This document shows, one piece after another, positions 18,256 to 27,687 of a stretch of DNA of 64,000 bases. A model generated the notes under the pieces. The model made no database searches and had not been told where the DNA came from. It saw only the letters and a program-made list of their open reading frames with translations. Source of the stretch: Pseudomonas sp. GD03919 (lineage in GTDB: Bacteria; Pseudomonadota; Gammaproteobacteria; Pseudomonadales; Pseudomonadaceae); the NCBI RefSeq assembly GCF_029814935.1, contig NZ_CP104582.1, forward strand, positions 2,418,001 through 2,482,000. Direction: 5' to 3'. The first letter of the stretch is position 1. Every line of letters starts with the position of its first letter. Position numbers and translations under genes: made by a program.

Positions 18256-18851
18256 TCACGTGCTCTGGTCGCACTCGACGCGGTTACGTCCACCTTGTTT
18301 GGCCCGCTACAGGGCTGCATCGGCCCGTTGCAGAAGCTGCTGCGGATCCCCTCCCGCAGTGGCCTGCATTGCGGCCAAACCGATGCTCAGGGTGACGCGA
18401 GCGTAGGGCGAGCCGCTATGGGCAAGGTTCAGAGTAGCCATGGCGGCGATCAGTTTTTTCGGCCTGTTGCAGCGCGCCGGCCAACTCGGTGCCCGGCGCC
18501 AGGAAGACGAACTCCTCCCCTCCGTAGCGGGCAACGAAATTCGCCGAGCGCGCCAGCGTCGCCGCCAGTGTCTGCGCGATCTGACGCAAACAGGCATCGC
18601 CTGCCGGGTGCCCGTAGAGGTCGTTGTAGGCCTTGAACCAGTCTACATCCATGATGGCCAGCGCCAGCTGGCGTAGCATTGCGTTGCGCCTGTCGCCATT
18701 GTTGCGTGAGTTCGGCATCGAACTGCCGGCGGTTGCCGATATTCGTCAATGCGTCGGTCACGCTGAGATTTTCCAGGCGTTGATTGAGCCGCTGCAGTTC
18801 CTGCGTGCGTTCCTGCACACGCTGCTCCAGTTCACGCTCGTGCACTGTCAC
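18256..18851 (-). pseudogene. Diguanylate cyclase (GGDEF) remnant with two frameshifts and a nonsense codon
   Basis: Joining three minus-strand frames gives a coiled-coil lead (ERELEQRVQERTQELQRLNQ) and a nearly full GGDEF domain. SVTDALTNIGNRRQFD is in one frame, MDVDWFKAYNDLYGHPAGD through ARYGGEEFVF (a GGEEF active site) in a second, and VTLSIGLAAMQ to RADAAL in a third. There a TAG replaces the expected Tyr, before RAKQGGRNRV. The upstream sensor portion, usual for this architecture, is absent; the DNA to the right belongs to the YjbR gene. It is dead by four independent lesions. Confidence 0.8.
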
Positions 18852-18900
18852 GCGCCCGCTTACGATCTATTATATGCGCGAACGAGTGAAGGAACGCCCC

Positions 18901-19248
18901 ATGACGCCGCAACAGATCATCACCTACTGCCTGGCCCTGCCTGGCGCCCGCGAAGATTTCAAATGGGGCGGCAATCGGGTGTTTTCCGTGGCCGGCAACA
19001 AGATGTTCGCCATTATCGATTCACTCGGTGAGGGGCTGGCCTTCAAGGTCGATGCCGACCTGTTTCTCGCTTATGTCGACCGCCCCGGCATCCGCCCTGC
19101 CCCTTACCTGGCTCGCGCTCGCTGGATCAGCATGAATGCGCGGCAATTGCCGCTCGGCGACGACGAGCTGCGCCAACTGCTGACGCGCTCGCACCAACTG
19201 GTGGTTCGCAAACTGCCAAAACGTCTGCAGCCGGGGTTGCTGCTATAA
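18901..19248 (+). CDS. MmcQ/YjbR family protein
   Basis: The 115-residue protein belongs to the small YjbR/MmcQ family, which has a CyaY-like fold and is called DNA-binding by analogy; no activity is established. Typical features are the opening TPQQIITYCLALPGAREDFKWG, the central FSVAGNKMFAIID and the ending SHQLVVRKLPKRLQ. The start at 18901 has AAGGAA seven bases upstream; an ATG at 18874 in the same frame would add nine residues. It lies between a dead GGDEF gene and the cold-shock/DUF1294 gene. Confidence 0.85.
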   Translation: MTPQQIITYCLALPGAREDFKWGGNRVFSVAGNKMFAIIDSLGEGLAFKVDADLFLAYVDRPGIRPAPYLARARWISMNARQLPLGDDELRQLLTRSHQLVVRKLPKRLQPGLLL

Positions 19249-19389
19249 GGGCGCAGCCATTTGCAGATGGATCACGCGGCGCTGCTGCAGGCTGATCGGC
19301 GGCTCGAAAACCTGGCGATAGTGCTCTCTGGCCAGGCGGCGTATCAGCCCACTGCGCTGCGCCTGTGGCAGCAGCGTCTGCAGCTGTTC

Positions 19390-20112
19390 CTAGCGCACCA
19401 ATGAAGGCAGGTGGTGTAGTACGTAGGCGCCATCGAACAGCAGCAGGTCGATCCAGAGTAGCTGGTGCAAGCCGACGATCAGCCAGAAAACCGTCTGGTA
19501 GGAGGCCTTGCGCGTCTTGTGACGAAAGACTTGTTGAGCGATTAGCGCGCCTGGCCAGCCGCCGAGCAGTTCGACCAGATGCAGGGTGTTCTCTGGCGTG
19601 CGCTGAGCACCGCTCTGGGCGTTGCGTTTGTCCAGCCAGTACTGCACGAAGCTCAGCAGGCTGGCTGAGAGGTACAGCGGCGCCAGCCACCAGAGCCCCT
19701 TGCCGAACAGCTGCAGGGCAGCGAGCACTGGCAAGACGCAGAGCAAGGCAAACAGGACGATCTTGCTGCCTGGACTGTGGATGCCTCCCGACTTTGACGC
19801 CGCTCTGCGTGCAGGTTTGGCTGCGGGTTTTGGCCGCGCCGGCGCAGCATTGTCCGGCGTTTTCGGCTTGCGCCGGATGGCCTGGCGGTCGAGGCTCAGT
19901 TCGCCGGCCAGACGCAGGTGCGCGGCACGTGGCCGACCACGCTCGTCGCGCCCTTCGATGAACAGCACATCGTCCCCTGGCTGCGGGCGGCGATCACCGC
20001 GCATGACGGAAATGTGCGCGAAAACGTCAGCACCGCCGTTTGCCGGCTGGATGAAGCCAAAGCCCTTGGCGTCATCCCAGCTTTTCAGGCGCCCCTTGCG
20101 CTCGTTGTCCAT
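19390..20112 (-). CDS. Cold-shock domain plus DUF1294 membrane protein
   Basis: The 240-residue fusion starts with a cold-shock/OB domain (GRLKSWDDAKGFGFIQPANG with RNP1-like KGFGFI, then DVFAHISVM, about residues 1-65). A basic Ala/Pro/Lys linker follows (to about 125), then DUF1294 with three to four hydrophobic helices and the signature LVELLGGWPGALIAQQVFRHKTRK. It may link nucleic-acid binding to the membrane, but no function is established. Its ATG overlaps the stop of uppP (TGATG), so the two are translationally coupled. Confidence 0.85.
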   Translation of the reverse strand: MDNERKGRLKSWDDAKGFGFIQPANGGADVFAHISVMRGDRRPQPGDDVLFIEGRDERGRPRAAHLRLAGELSLDRQAIRRKPKTPDNAAPARPKPAAKPARRAASKSGGIHSPGSKIVLFALLCVLPVLAALQLFGKGLWWLAPLYLSASLLSFVQYWLDKRNAQSGAQRTPENTLHLVELLGGWPGALIAQQVFRHKTRKASYQTVFWLIVGLHQLLWIDLLLFDGAYVLHHLPSLVR

Positions 20113-20942
20113 CACGGCTGAGCGGTGCTCCAGTCGATCAGGTGCAACTGCCAGGTCGCCAAAATCACCAGGCCGAAGGCAATGCGATACCAGGCGAATA
20201 CCGCATAGCTGTGGTTGGTGATGAACTTGAGCAAGGCACGCACGGTGATCATCGCCACGATGAAGGTGCTGACGAAGCCGATGGCGAAGATTGGCAGGTC
20301 GCTCATCTGCAGAATGTCGCGGTACTTGAACAGCGAATAGACCGTGGCCGCCACCATGGTCGGCATGGCCAGGAAGAAGGAAAACTCGGTCGCGGCCTTG
20401 CGCGACAACCCGAAGACCAGGCCGCCGATGATGGTAGCGCCCGAACGCGACGTACCTGGAATCAGCGCCAGGCACTGGGCGAAACCGACCTTCAGGGCCA
20501 GTTTCCAGTCCATGTCGTCGACCGTTTCGGCCTGGATAGTATGATCGCGCTTCTCTGCCCAAAGCATGATGATGCCGCCGATGATCAGCGCCATGGCCAC
20601 GGTAATGGGGTTGAACAGCCAGTGTTCGATGAGATCGGCGAAGGCCAGGCCGAAGATCACGGCCGGAATGAACGCCAACAGCAGATTGAAGGTGAAACGC
20701 TGGGCCTTGGGCTCATTGGGCAGCCCGACCACCACACCGAGCACCTTGGCCCGGAACTCCCAGATCACCGCCAGAATGGCGCCAAGCTGGATAATGATCT
20801 TGAACGCGGTTGCCGTTTGACCGTTGAAACCCAGCAAGTCTCCGACCACGATCAGGTGCCCGGTGCTGGAAATCGGCAAGAACTCGGTCAGCCCTTCCAC
20901 AATGCCCAGAATCAGAGCCTGAAAGGCCATCCAGATATCCAT
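20112..20942 (-). CDS. uppP: Undecaprenyl-diphosphatase UppP/BacA
   Basis: The 276-residue integral membrane enzyme dephosphorylates undecaprenyl pyrophosphate, recycling the lipid carrier for peptidoglycan and other polymers and giving bacitracin tolerance. Both active-site motifs are present: [13 protein letters not shown] near the N-terminus and [13 protein letters not shown] near residue 165. About seven to eight hydrophobic helices are seen. The start is placed at 20942 ([13 protein letters not shown]) because GGGGGAG lies just upstream; a longer in-frame extension to 20993 lacks a site. It overlaps the cold-shock/DUF1294 gene by one base at TGATG. Confidence 0.93.
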   Translation of the reverse strand: MDIWMAFQALILGIVEGLTEFLPISSTGHLIVVGDLLGFNGQTATAFKIIIQLGAILAVIWEFRAKVLGVVVGLPNEPKAQRFTFNLLLAFIPAVIFGLAFADLIEHWLFNPITVAMALIIGGIIMLWAEKRDHTIQAETVDDMDWKLALKVGFAQCLALIPGTSRSGATIIGGLVFGLSRKAATEFSFFLAMPTMVAATVYSLFKYRDILQMSDLPIFAIGFVSTFIVAMITVRALLKFITNHSYAVFAWYRIAFGLVILATWQLHLIDWSTAQP

Positions 20943-21207
20943 CAACTCCCCCAAAGCGCGACGACTCCGCCGCGCGTAAACTCGAAAATGCAATACAGCC
21001 CGCCGTGGGACATAAACACGCTGCGCAGGTTCCTGCGCGTGCGTCCCGGCAGAAACAGCGCCTGGCTCGCCAATCGCTCAGGTTTTGCGCCTGGCGGCCG
21101 AAATGCTATCAGACAACTGGCGTGAATAATGCCCCGATGCGACAGTATCGCCAGTACTGCTCGGGGTTGCCCTGACGCTGACAATTACAACAATCCGGTA
21201 TTCGCCC

Positions 21208-22842
21208 ATGAACCATTTACGCAGTCTCCCCATCAGCCGCCGCCTGTGGTTGATTCTGGCACTTGCCCTCCTGACGCTGATCCTCCAGGGCGCTTATATG
21301 TTGCGCCAGATACACAGCGATCTTTACCTCGCCAAATCGGAAAAAACCGAGCATGTGGTGCAGAGCGCGGCGGGTATCCTCAAGTATTTCCATGATCTGG
21401 AAAGCGCCGGCAGCCTTGACCGTGAACAGGCCCAGAAACAGGCGATGGAGGTCATACGCGGGCTGCGTTATGCCGGCCAGGAGTATTTCTGGATCAATGA
21501 CCAGACGCCGGTGATGGTCATGCACCCGACCAATCCCAAGCTCGAAGGTCAGAACCTGTCCAGCTTCAAGGACCCGGACGGCAAGGCGCTGTTCAACGAG
21601 ATGGTCGCCATCACCCGCAGCCAGGGCGCCGGCCAGGTCGATTACCGCTGGCCGAAGCCAGGCGCCAGTGACCCGGTACCGAAGATTTCCTATGTCGAGC
21701 TGTTCCAGCCCTGGGACTGGATCATTGGCTCCGGTGTCTATGTCGATGATGTACAGGCAGAGTTCAAGGCTCAGGCACTGAAAGCCATCACCATCGGCTT
21801 TCTGATCGCCGTGCTGCTGACGGGGCTGGTGGTCGTCATTACCCGCAGCATCGTGCAACCGCTGCAGGCAGCGGTCGACGCCATGGCCAACATCGCCAGC
21901 GGCGAAGGCGACCTGACCCGTAATCTCGATACTCATGGCCGCGATGAACTCACCGCACTGGCCACCCACTTCAATGCCTTTACCGACAAACTGCGGCACG
22001 TCATCCGTCAGATGCTCGAGTCGGCCGGCTCGCTGGATCAGGCCGCGGGCAATCTCGGCGATATTTCCAGCGAAGCTCAGCGTCATAGCCAGCAGCAGGC
22101 GCAGCAGATGGAATTGGTGGCCACCGCTGTCAACGAAGTGACCTACGGCGTGCAAGACGTGGCGAAGAATGCCGAACACGCCTCCAGCGAAATGCACACG
22201 GCCGAGGATCAGGCCCGCCAGGGGCAGCAGAACATCGATGCCAGCCTGCGTCAGATCGATGAATTGTCGGGCACCATCGACAAGGCGGTGGAAGTCATGC
22301 AATCGCTGGCCAGCGAAAGCACGCAGATCGGCAGCGTCCTGGAAGTGATCCGCTCGATTGCCGAGCAAACCAACCTGCTGGCCCTCAATGCCGCCATCGA
22401 GGCCGCGCGCGCCGGCGAACAGGGCCGAGGCTTTGCCGTGGTCGCCGACGAGGTGCGCCTGCTGGCACAGCGCACGCAAACCTCCACTGCCGAGATTCAG
22501 GGCATGATCGAGCGCCTGCAGGGCAACTCCGAGGCGGCGGTGAAGGTGATCAATGAAAGCAGCCGCGCTTCCCAGTTGACCGTGGAGCAAGCCAGCCAGG
22601 CGGGTGAAAGCCTTGCTCAGATAGCCCAGTCGCTGCGCAATCTCACAGGTCTCAATGCGTCGATTGCCAGCGCTACCCTGCAGCAGTCTCATGTGGTCGA
22701 GGACATCAATCAGAACATCACGCAGACGGCTGCGTTGGCGCACAACACCGCCGAGGCTGCCGAGCAGTCGAACGCAGCCAGCCAGCATCTCCGGCAACTG
22801 GCCGAGCAGCTCAATCGTCTGCTTGGCCAGTTCCGCGTCTGA
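21208..22842 (+). CDS. Methyl-accepting chemotaxis protein with single Cache domain
   Basis: The 544-residue receptor has TM1 at residues 10-30 and a periplasmic sCache_2-type sensor (about 35-185, with [12 protein letters not shown] and [14 protein letters not shown]). TM2 at about 190-212 is followed by HAMP (about 213-265) and a signalling domain whose hairpin tip reads [20 protein letters not shown]. sCache_2 receptors of this type often sense small organic acids; the ligand here cannot be told. The gene stands alone. No CheB/CheR-binding pentapeptide is seen at the C-terminus. Confidence 0.92.
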   Translation: MNHLRSLPISRRLWLILALALLTLILQGAYMLRQIHSDLYLAKSEKTEHVVQSAAGILKYFHDLESAGSLDREQAQKQAMEVIRGLRYAGQEYFWINDQTPVMVMHPTNPKLEGQNLSSFKDPDGKALFNEMVAITRSQGAGQVDYRWPKPGASDPVPKISYVELFQPWDWIIGSGVYVDDVQAEFKAQALKAITIGFLIAVLLTGLVVVITRSIVQPLQAAVDAMANIASGEGDLTRNLDTHGRDELTALATHFNAFTDKLRHVIRQMLESAGSLDQAAGNLGDISSEAQRHSQQQAQQMELVATAVNEVTYGVQDVAKNAEHASSEMHTAEDQARQGQQNIDASLRQIDELSGTIDKAVEVMQSLASESTQIGSVLEVIRSIAEQTNLLALNAAIEAARAGEQGRGFAVVADEVRLLAQRTQTSTAEIQGMIERLQGNSEAAVKVINESSRASQLTVEQASQAGESLAQIAQSLRNLTGLNASIASATLQQSHVVEDINQNITQTAALAHNTAEAAEQSNAASQHLRQLAEQLNRLLGQFRV

Positions 22843-22912
22843 GCCTGATACCGATCTGATCCGGGGCTGGTGAGCATGGCCGCCGTGTCCCGGCCGGACG
22901 CTTCATCGTTAG

Positions 22913-23097
22913 CAGGCCGTTGAAAAATGTAGGCGAGGCAGCCAATGCAATACCGATGGCGGCCCCACAAAAATAGGCGAAAAACGGTCGGAGTCGCGCT
23001 CGACTTTACGAGCTGTAAATGAGCATTTTGATCGGACTCGCGCACGAGCCTGTTTTTAACGCAGCAGTGGCAACGCAGATAGTTTTTCAACAGCCTG
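22913..23097. mobile_element. 185-bp MITE with IS5-type ends and TTAG duplication
   Basis: Ends CAGGCCGTTGAAAAA (22913-22927) and TTTTTCAACAGCCTG (23083-23097) match those of the IS at 6585 with one mismatch, and TTAG flanks both sides (22909-22912, 23098-23101), a YTAR target. It has no open frame of note. Its right half shares GTTTTTAACGCAGCA with the reversed element at 37344, so the two belong to one MITE family. Probably moved in trans by the IS5-group transposase. Confidence 0.85.
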
Positions 23098-23196
23098 TTA
23101 GTGCGCCTCGAAGTGTCTGGCGTCTGGCACGTCCCTGCTGTGCTCGGCCGCTGACGGCAGTACAATCGCCAGCTTTTGCATGGTTGAGGATGCCGA

Positions 23197-23766
23197 ATGT
23201 CCTGGCTCGAACTCCTGGCTGCCGGGCTCGGCATCATCGCGGTATGGCTAACCGTCAAGCAGAATCCCTGGTGCTGGCCCATCGGCCTGGTCATGGTGCT
23301 GCTCTACGCCTGGCTGTTCTATGACTGGCGCCTGTATTCCAACCTGCTTTTGCAACTGCTGTTCGCTGCGCTGCAGCTCTACGGCTGGTGGCAGTGGACC
23401 CGTGGTGGTGAGCGCCATGATGGGCGCAAGGTCAGCCGCCTGAGTGCACGGGCGATCCTCGCGGGATTGCTGATCGGCGCGCTCGGCGCCTGGCTGCTCG
23501 GCCATCTGATGGCCACCTACACCGATGCCAGCTCGCCCTGGCTGGATTCGGCGCTCACGGCCTTCAGCCTGGTGGCGCAGCTATGGATGGCGCAGAAGCG
23601 TTTGCAGTGCTGGGCGCTTTGGGTGCTGGTAGACCTCTGTTACGTGGCGTTCTTCCTGCACAGCGAGCTGTACCTGACAGCTGCACTCTACGCAGCCTTC
23701 ACCGCGCTGGCCGTCAGCGGCTGGCTGAGCTGGCGGCGCGACCCGGCCTTGCGGTACGCCGCATGA
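23197..23766 (+). CDS. pnuC: Nicotinamide riboside transporter PnuC
   Basis: The 189-residue membrane protein has about seven hydrophobic helices and the PnuC family pattern (NPWCWPIGLVMVLLYAWLFYD near the start; NLLLQLLFAALQLYGWWQW with the family's aromatic WxxW stretch; LWVLVDLCYVAFFL). It carries nicotinamide riboside by facilitated diffusion, trapped by phosphorylation. Its stop overlaps the start of the downstream kinase gene (ATGA), so uptake and trapping are coupled. An alternative substrate such as thiamine is possible in this family, but the kinase partner favours nicotinamide riboside. Confidence 0.9.
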   Translation: MSWLELLAAGLGIIAVWLTVKQNPWCWPIGLVMVLLYAWLFYDWRLYSNLLLQLLFAALQLYGWWQWTRGGERHDGRKVSRLSARAILAGLLIGALGAWLLGHLMATYTDASSPWLDSALTAFSLVAQLWMAQKRLQCWALWVLVDLCYVAFFLHSELYLTAALYAAFTALAVSGWLSWRRDPALRYAA

Positions 23767-24314
23767 AAGTGCTGGTGCTGACCGGGCCGGAATCCAGCGG
23801 CAAGAGCTGGCTCGCGGCAGAGATACAGACGCACTTCGGTGGCCTGGTGGTCGGCGAGTACGTGCGCCACTTCATCAATGAGCAGCAGCGCGATACCGGC
23901 TATGCCGACATCAGCGACATCGCGCGCGGCCAACTGGCCTGGGAAGATGCTGCGCGGGCAACACAGTCGGCGCTGCTGATTCTCGACACGCACCTGTTGA
24001 GCAACATGCTCTGGAGCCGCTGCCTGTTTGGCGATTGCCCGGACTGGCTGGAAGGTGAATTGCTCGCCCGTCGCTACGACCAACACCTGCTGCTCGACCC
24101 CGCCGGCGTACCCTGGGTCAGCGACGGCCAGCGTTGTCAGCCAGGGCTGGCAGAGCGCCAGGCGTTTCATCAGGCCTGTCGCGATTGGTTGCAGGCCAAC
24201 GGACAGCGCTTCAGCCATCTGTCCGGTAGCTGGGATGAACGGCGCGAGGCCGCGCTGCAGCAGGTTGCAGCGCTGCTCGGCTCAGTGGGTCAGCACACTG
24301 GCCCAGGCCACTAG
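23763..24314 (+). CDS. NadR-like nicotinamide riboside kinase
   Basis: The 183-residue P-loop kinase has Walker A GPESSGKS at residues 8-15 and the NadR-kinase blocks VVGEYVRHFINEQ and ILDTHLLSNMLWSRCLFGDCP. It would phosphorylate nicotinamide riboside to NMN behind PnuC in NAD salvage. It lacks the adenylyltransferase and DNA-binding domains of full NadR. The last 33 bp overlap the 3' end of the opposing DUF3429 gene. Confidence 0.85.
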   Translation: MKVLVLTGPESSGKSWLAAEIQTHFGGLVVGEYVRHFINEQQRDTGYADISDIARGQLAWEDAARATQSALLILDTHLLSNMLWSRCLFGDCPDWLEGELLARRYDQHLLLDPAGVPWVSDGQRCQPGLAERQAFHQACRDWLQANGQRFSHLSGSWDERREAALQQVAALLGSVGQHTGPGH

Positions 24315-24749
24315 CAGGCTCAGGCACACTGCCAGCGTAAGCGGCTTGCGCAATGCCGGATACCACTGCGGCGCGAGCCCCTCGCGTACTGCATGCATAT
24401 CGGCCAGATACAAGCCGATGAAGGCGAACAGGAAAACGGGCAACGACAGCGCCATCGGCAGCCCGCCCGCCAGCGCAGCCCAACCCAGCAAGGGCGGAAT
24501 CACCGAAAGCCCCAGTTGCAGCCTGGCTTTGATATCGCTCGCCTCGCCACGCATGGCCAGCCCCCAGTGAATGGCGCCCATGAAAGCCAGAATCACGGCA
24601 GCGTAATCGAGCAAGGCATCGAGCACCAAAGGCCGCCAGCCGATGGGAATACCCCAGATTCCCAGCGCACCACTGACAAACGGCACCAGCCCGGCGTATC
24701 CCAGCAGTAAAGCCAGTTGCGGCGGTTTCTTGGCATCGAACGGGTGCAT
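24282..24749 (-). CDS. DUF3429 membrane protein
   Basis: The 155-residue protein has five predicted hydrophobic helices, including PQLALLLGYAGLVPFVSGAL at the start and AAVILAFMGAIHWGLAM, the family's most conserved block. No function is established for DUF3429. The start at 24749 follows AAGGAG by five bases; the frame opens upstream without a site. It is convergent with the NadR-type kinase gene, overlapping it by 33 bp. Confidence 0.82.
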   Translation of the reverse strand: MHPFDAKKPPQLALLLGYAGLVPFVSGALGIWGIPIGWRPLVLDALLDYAAVILAFMGAIHWGLAMRGEASDIKARLQLGLSVIPPLLGWAALAGGLPMALSLPVFLFAFIGLYLADMHAVREGLAPQWYPALRKPLTLAVCLSLLVAWASVLTH

Positions 24750-24818
24750 GAAAAACTCCTTGGTGATGGATGTTGCGAGCACATTAGCAGTGTTTCACAG
24801 GCGTTACAGCCATACCGC

Positions 24819-25376
24819 TCAACGCAGGCGATGTTTGTGCCGCAAGCGATACAGTGTCGGTCTGGATACACCAAGCGAACGCGCGGCCTGGCTCATGCTG
24901 CGATAACGGCCAAGCACATCGTTCAACGCCTGCAACTCGGCACGCAGGATGTAGTCCTCCAGCGTTACCGGCGCATCGTTGTGCTTCTGGCGCGGCTGCG
25001 AGGCGCTGTCGAGCAACCAGGGCTTGGCCCGCTCGGCCTGTTGCAGCACCTCCAGTAACAGCCAATGATCGACCGCTGCGGGCAGGATGCGAAAGAGCCA
25101 GGCGCTCAATTGCAGCTCATCGACCTGCTGCAGCCACCCGGCATCTGCCAGCGCATCACAGGCAAGGCCTGTGCGTCGCAGTTGTTCGCGCAGCATCTGC
25201 CCGGGTTGCCGGTCGAGGTACAGCAGCAGCGCATCACCGCCCCGAGTGTTGAGCTCCCCGGCCGTGCAACGTTGCACAGCCCACCCCGCTGCCTGCAGCG
25301 CCGTCATCAGGGTGTCTGTCATCACGAAGGGTTCGAGCACCAGCAATTGCCGAGAGGCGACGGAAGCGGCCTGCAT
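24819..25376 (-). CDS. Fis-type helix-turn-helix regulator without AAA domain
   Basis: The 185-residue protein ends in a Fis-type helix-turn-helix (LEDYILRAELQALNDVLGRY, then SMSQAARSLGVSRPTLYRLR, residues 140-183), like the C-terminus of sigma-54 activators. The first 130 residues look like a receiver-like or unknown fold, with no AAA+ motor, so it cannot be a sigma-54 activator by itself. Target genes are unknown. IS66 lies 50 bp upstream of the start and may have cut away or replaced its promoter. Confidence 0.7.
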   Translation of the reverse strand: MQAASVASRQLLVLEPFVMTDTLMTALQAAGWAVQRCTAGELNTRGGDALLLYLDRQPGQMLREQLRRTGLACDALADAGWLQQVDELQLSAWLFRILPAAVDHWLLLEVLQQAERAKPWLLDSASQPRQKHNDAPVTLEDYILRAELQALNDVLGRYRSMSQAARSLGVSRPTLYRLRHKHRLR

Positions 25377-25470
25377 ATTCCATCCTTGGCGCCATTATTT
25401 TGAAATAGCTGTTCTGCGACAATTTGTAACCGCTCCATAAACCCCACCTACTGCTGATGGGGCGGGTCTG

Positions 25471-27033
25471 TCAGGATGCGCTCACTGGCGAGCAATTCCA
25501 CGGCAGCAGCGCTTCGTAATCCTCGACGCTATTGGCGGCCGGCAGGCGTTCGAGGATGTGGCGCAGCCAGGCGTAAGGCTCCTGGCCATTGGCCTTGGCG
25601 GTTTCGATCAGGCTGTAGATCTGCGCGCTGGCCGTGGCCCCCTTGGGCGTGTCGCTGAACAGCCAGTTCTTGCGCCCGATAACGAACGGGCGGATGGCGT
25701 TCTCCGCGCGGTTGTTGTCGATCGGCAGATGTCCACCTTCGACGTAGCGCACCAGCTTTCTCCAGTTGCTGGCTAGGTAATTCACCGCCCTGCCCAGCGC
25801 CGTCTGCCCGGCGACCTGCGGCTGGGTTTTGTCCAGCCAAGCCTTTAGCTGGTCGAGCAGCGGCTGGCTGCGTTGCTGACGGGCGACCAGGCGCTCGGTA
25901 TCGCAAGCGTCCTTCAGGTCACGCTCGATGCCGTAGAGCTTGTTGATCAGGTTCAGCGCCATGTCGGCACGGCCGGTTTTGCCCTTGGGTTGCACTTTCT
26001 GCGCCTCGACGAACTTGCGCCGCGCATGCGCCCAGCAGCCGAGGCGTTCGATGCCTTCTTGCGCGGCCACGGCGTTGTAGCCGGCGTAGTCGTCGGTCAT
26101 CAGGTAGCCGCGATAGCCGTCGAGCAAGCGCAGCGGCACCTCCTGCGCGCGGCTGGCGGTGTAGTCGAAGAGGATCACCGGCTTATCCGGTGGTCCACCG
26201 CTTTGTACCCACATCCAGGACTGCGCGGTGGGATCGCGTCCCGGTTCATGCAGTACCTGCAGGCGCGTTTCGTCGCAGTGCAACACCGGGTGCTCCAGCA
26301 GCTTGTCGCGCATCAGGTTGAGTAGCGGTTGCAGTTGCTCGCCGCACTGGATCACCCAGCGCGCCAGGGTCTGGCGTGGTATGTCGATACCGTGGCGACT
26401 GAGCATCTTCTCGAAGCGGTACAGCGGGATGCCGTCGGCGTACTTGGTGGTCAGCAGCATGGCCAACACGCTGGGGCTGGCCAGGCTCTTCTCGATCAGT
26501 TGGGCCGGCTTGTCGGCAGTGATCGGCGCCGCTTCGCAGGCCTTGCAGGCGTAGGTCTTGCGGATATGACGGATGACCCGCACCTGCATCGGGATGATCT
26601 CCAGCTGCTCGCTGGTCTCCTCGCCGATGACTTGTTTGCAGGCGCCACAGGCGCAAGTCAGCTCGTGCTCGGGCAGGTCGTGGATGACCTCGACACGCGG
26701 CAGGTTGGCCGGCAACGGCTTGCGCTTGCCACGGCGCTTGACCGGCGCAACGATTTCTTCGGCTTCGGCTTCGGCTTCGGCTTCGGCTTCGCTTGGCGCA
26801 GCGGCCGCTTCGATCAGCTCTTCGACCTCGTTGAACATGGCCAACTGCGGTGAGTCGGCGTCTTCAGGGCTGCGCTCGGACTTGGGCGAGAACAACTTGT
26901 GGCGCAGCAGGGCGACCTGTTCCTGAAGTTGTTCTATGCGAGCATCTTTCGCAGCCGCCTGTTCACTGGCCAGCAGCAGTAAATGCTTGAGCAGGATTGG
27001 GTCGTCAGGAAGGGGGGCGGGCACGGCGATCAT
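25471..27033 (-). CDS. tnpC: IS66-family transposase TnpC
   Basis: The 520-residue DDE transposase has an N-terminal coiled coil ([20 protein letters not shown]), a Zn-binding cluster [11 protein letters not shown] plus ACKAC around residues 130-170, the catalytic core ([14 protein letters not shown], then [10 protein letters not shown], then [20 protein letters not shown] with the Glu) and the IS66 C-terminal domain. A run of six Glu-Ala pairs is encoded by a hexamer repeat near 26760. It lies 19 bp downstream of tnpB. Confidence 0.94.
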   Translation of the reverse strand: MIAVPAPLPDDPILLKHLLLLASEQAAAKDARIEQLQEQVALLRHKLFSPKSERSPEDADSPQLAMFNEVEELIEAAAAPSEAEAEAEAEAEEIVAPVKRRGKRKPLPANLPRVEVIHDLPEHELTCACGACKQVIGEETSEQLEIIPMQVRVIRHIRKTYACKACEAAPITADKPAQLIEKSLASPSVLAMLLTTKYADGIPLYRFEKMLSRHGIDIPRQTLARWVIQCGEQLQPLLNLMRDKLLEHPVLHCDETRLQVLHEPGRDPTAQSWMWVQSGGPPDKPVILFDYTASRAQEVPLRLLDGYRGYLMTDDYAGYNAVAAQEGIERLGCWAHARRKFVEAQKVQPKGKTGRADMALNLINKLYGIERDLKDACDTERLVARQQRSQPLLDQLKAWLDKTQPQVAGQTALGRAVNYLASNWRKLVRYVEGGHLPIDNNRAENAIRPFVIGRKNWLFSDTPKGATASAQIYSLIETAKANGQEPYAWLRHILERLPAANSVEDYEALLPWNCSPVSAS

Positions 27034-27052
27034 GGCCGTGGATTATACCGGC

Positions 27053-27412
27053 TCAGGTCACGAAACGCGGCGTCAGTATCTGGTGCGGACGGTTGCGCCA
27101 CAGGTCGATGCCGTCGAGCAGCCAGTTCAACTCATCGACCGTCAGCTCGATGGCCTCGTCGCCGGCATCGGGCTTGGTCTTGAAGCGTTCGGCTTCCAAA
27201 CGCTTGAGCCACAGGCAGAAGCCATTGCGCTCCCAGTAGAGGATCTTGACCTGACTGCGGGTGCGGTTGAGGAACACGAACAGCACGGGGTTGAACACTT
27301 CCACCTTGATGTCCAGCTCGACCAGAGCGGCCAGGCCGTTGATGGATTTGCGGAAATCGACGGGCTTTGGGTAGAGGTAGACTTTTTGCACCTTGGCGTC
27401 GGGACGCATCAT
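27053..27412 (-). CDS. tnpB: IS66 accessory protein TnpB
   Basis: The 119-residue protein carries the IS66 Orf2 hallmark: YLYPKPVDFRKSINGLAALV at the start, then LFVFLNRTRSQVKILYWERN and GFCLWLKRLEAERF. It is needed for transposition in IS66 elements though its exact role is unclear. It is the first gene of this element; the usual tnpA that precedes it is missing. Confidence 0.93.
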   Translation of the reverse strand: MMRPDAKVQKVYLYPKPVDFRKSINGLAALVELDIKVEVFNPVLFVFLNRTRSQVKILYWERNGFCLWLKRLEAERFKTKPDAGDEAIELTVDELNWLLDGIDLWRNRPHQILTPRFVT

Positions 27413-27501
27413 GGGATGAACTCCGGTGAAAACGGGAGTTCAGCTTCCAATGATCTGCGGGCTATGGGCAGGTGGGGTTTATGGAGCGGATACGACAATT
27501 T

Positions 27502-27676
27502 GTCCTTCAACCTCTGGCATGCACTTGCCGAACATCGTCCGATTGGAATAAACCGTTTACGCAAGTCGGTATATGAGGCGGTCAGTGCCTATCGGTTACA
27601 GCGCAACACCTCAGGCCCCACCATACCTGAGCTGCAGCCTGCCGAAGCTGATCCACAAACGGAACTTTCGCAGTAG
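27502..27676 (+). pseudogene. C-terminal tail of a catalase-related protein (tentative)
   Basis: The frame running to 27676 encodes about 60 residues, including SFNLWHALAEHRPIGINRLR and KSVYEAVSAYRLQRN, which recalls the C-terminus of catalase-related haem proteins. The N-terminal part is not present: removing IS66 and one target copy gives a TAG three codons before GACAATTT, so the gene was already truncated when IS66 arrived. A hairpin with T-run follows at 27688. Family assignment is from memory and weak. Confidence 0.4.
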
Positions 27677-27687
27677 AAAGTTGTAAT

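Larger units (their letters stand above)
25426..27493 (-). mobile_element. IS66-family element with 8-bp duplication GACAATTT
   Basis: Imperfect 24-bp terminal repeats begin GTAACCGCTCCATAAACC at 25426 and, read from the other end, GTATCCGCTCCATAAACC at 27493. GACAATTT is duplicated at 25418-25425 and 27494-27501, the 8-bp target size of IS66. The 2068-bp element carries tnpB and tnpC but no tnpA: only 81 bp lie between tnpB and the end. Both frames are intact. Confidence 0.92.

Noticed and set aside
19249..19389. Forty-seven sense codons in frame after the stop of the cold-shock/DUF1294 gene
   Set aside because: It could be read as an extension after a TAG, but this length is expected by chance at high GC and no domain is seen; the family normally ends at about the stop.
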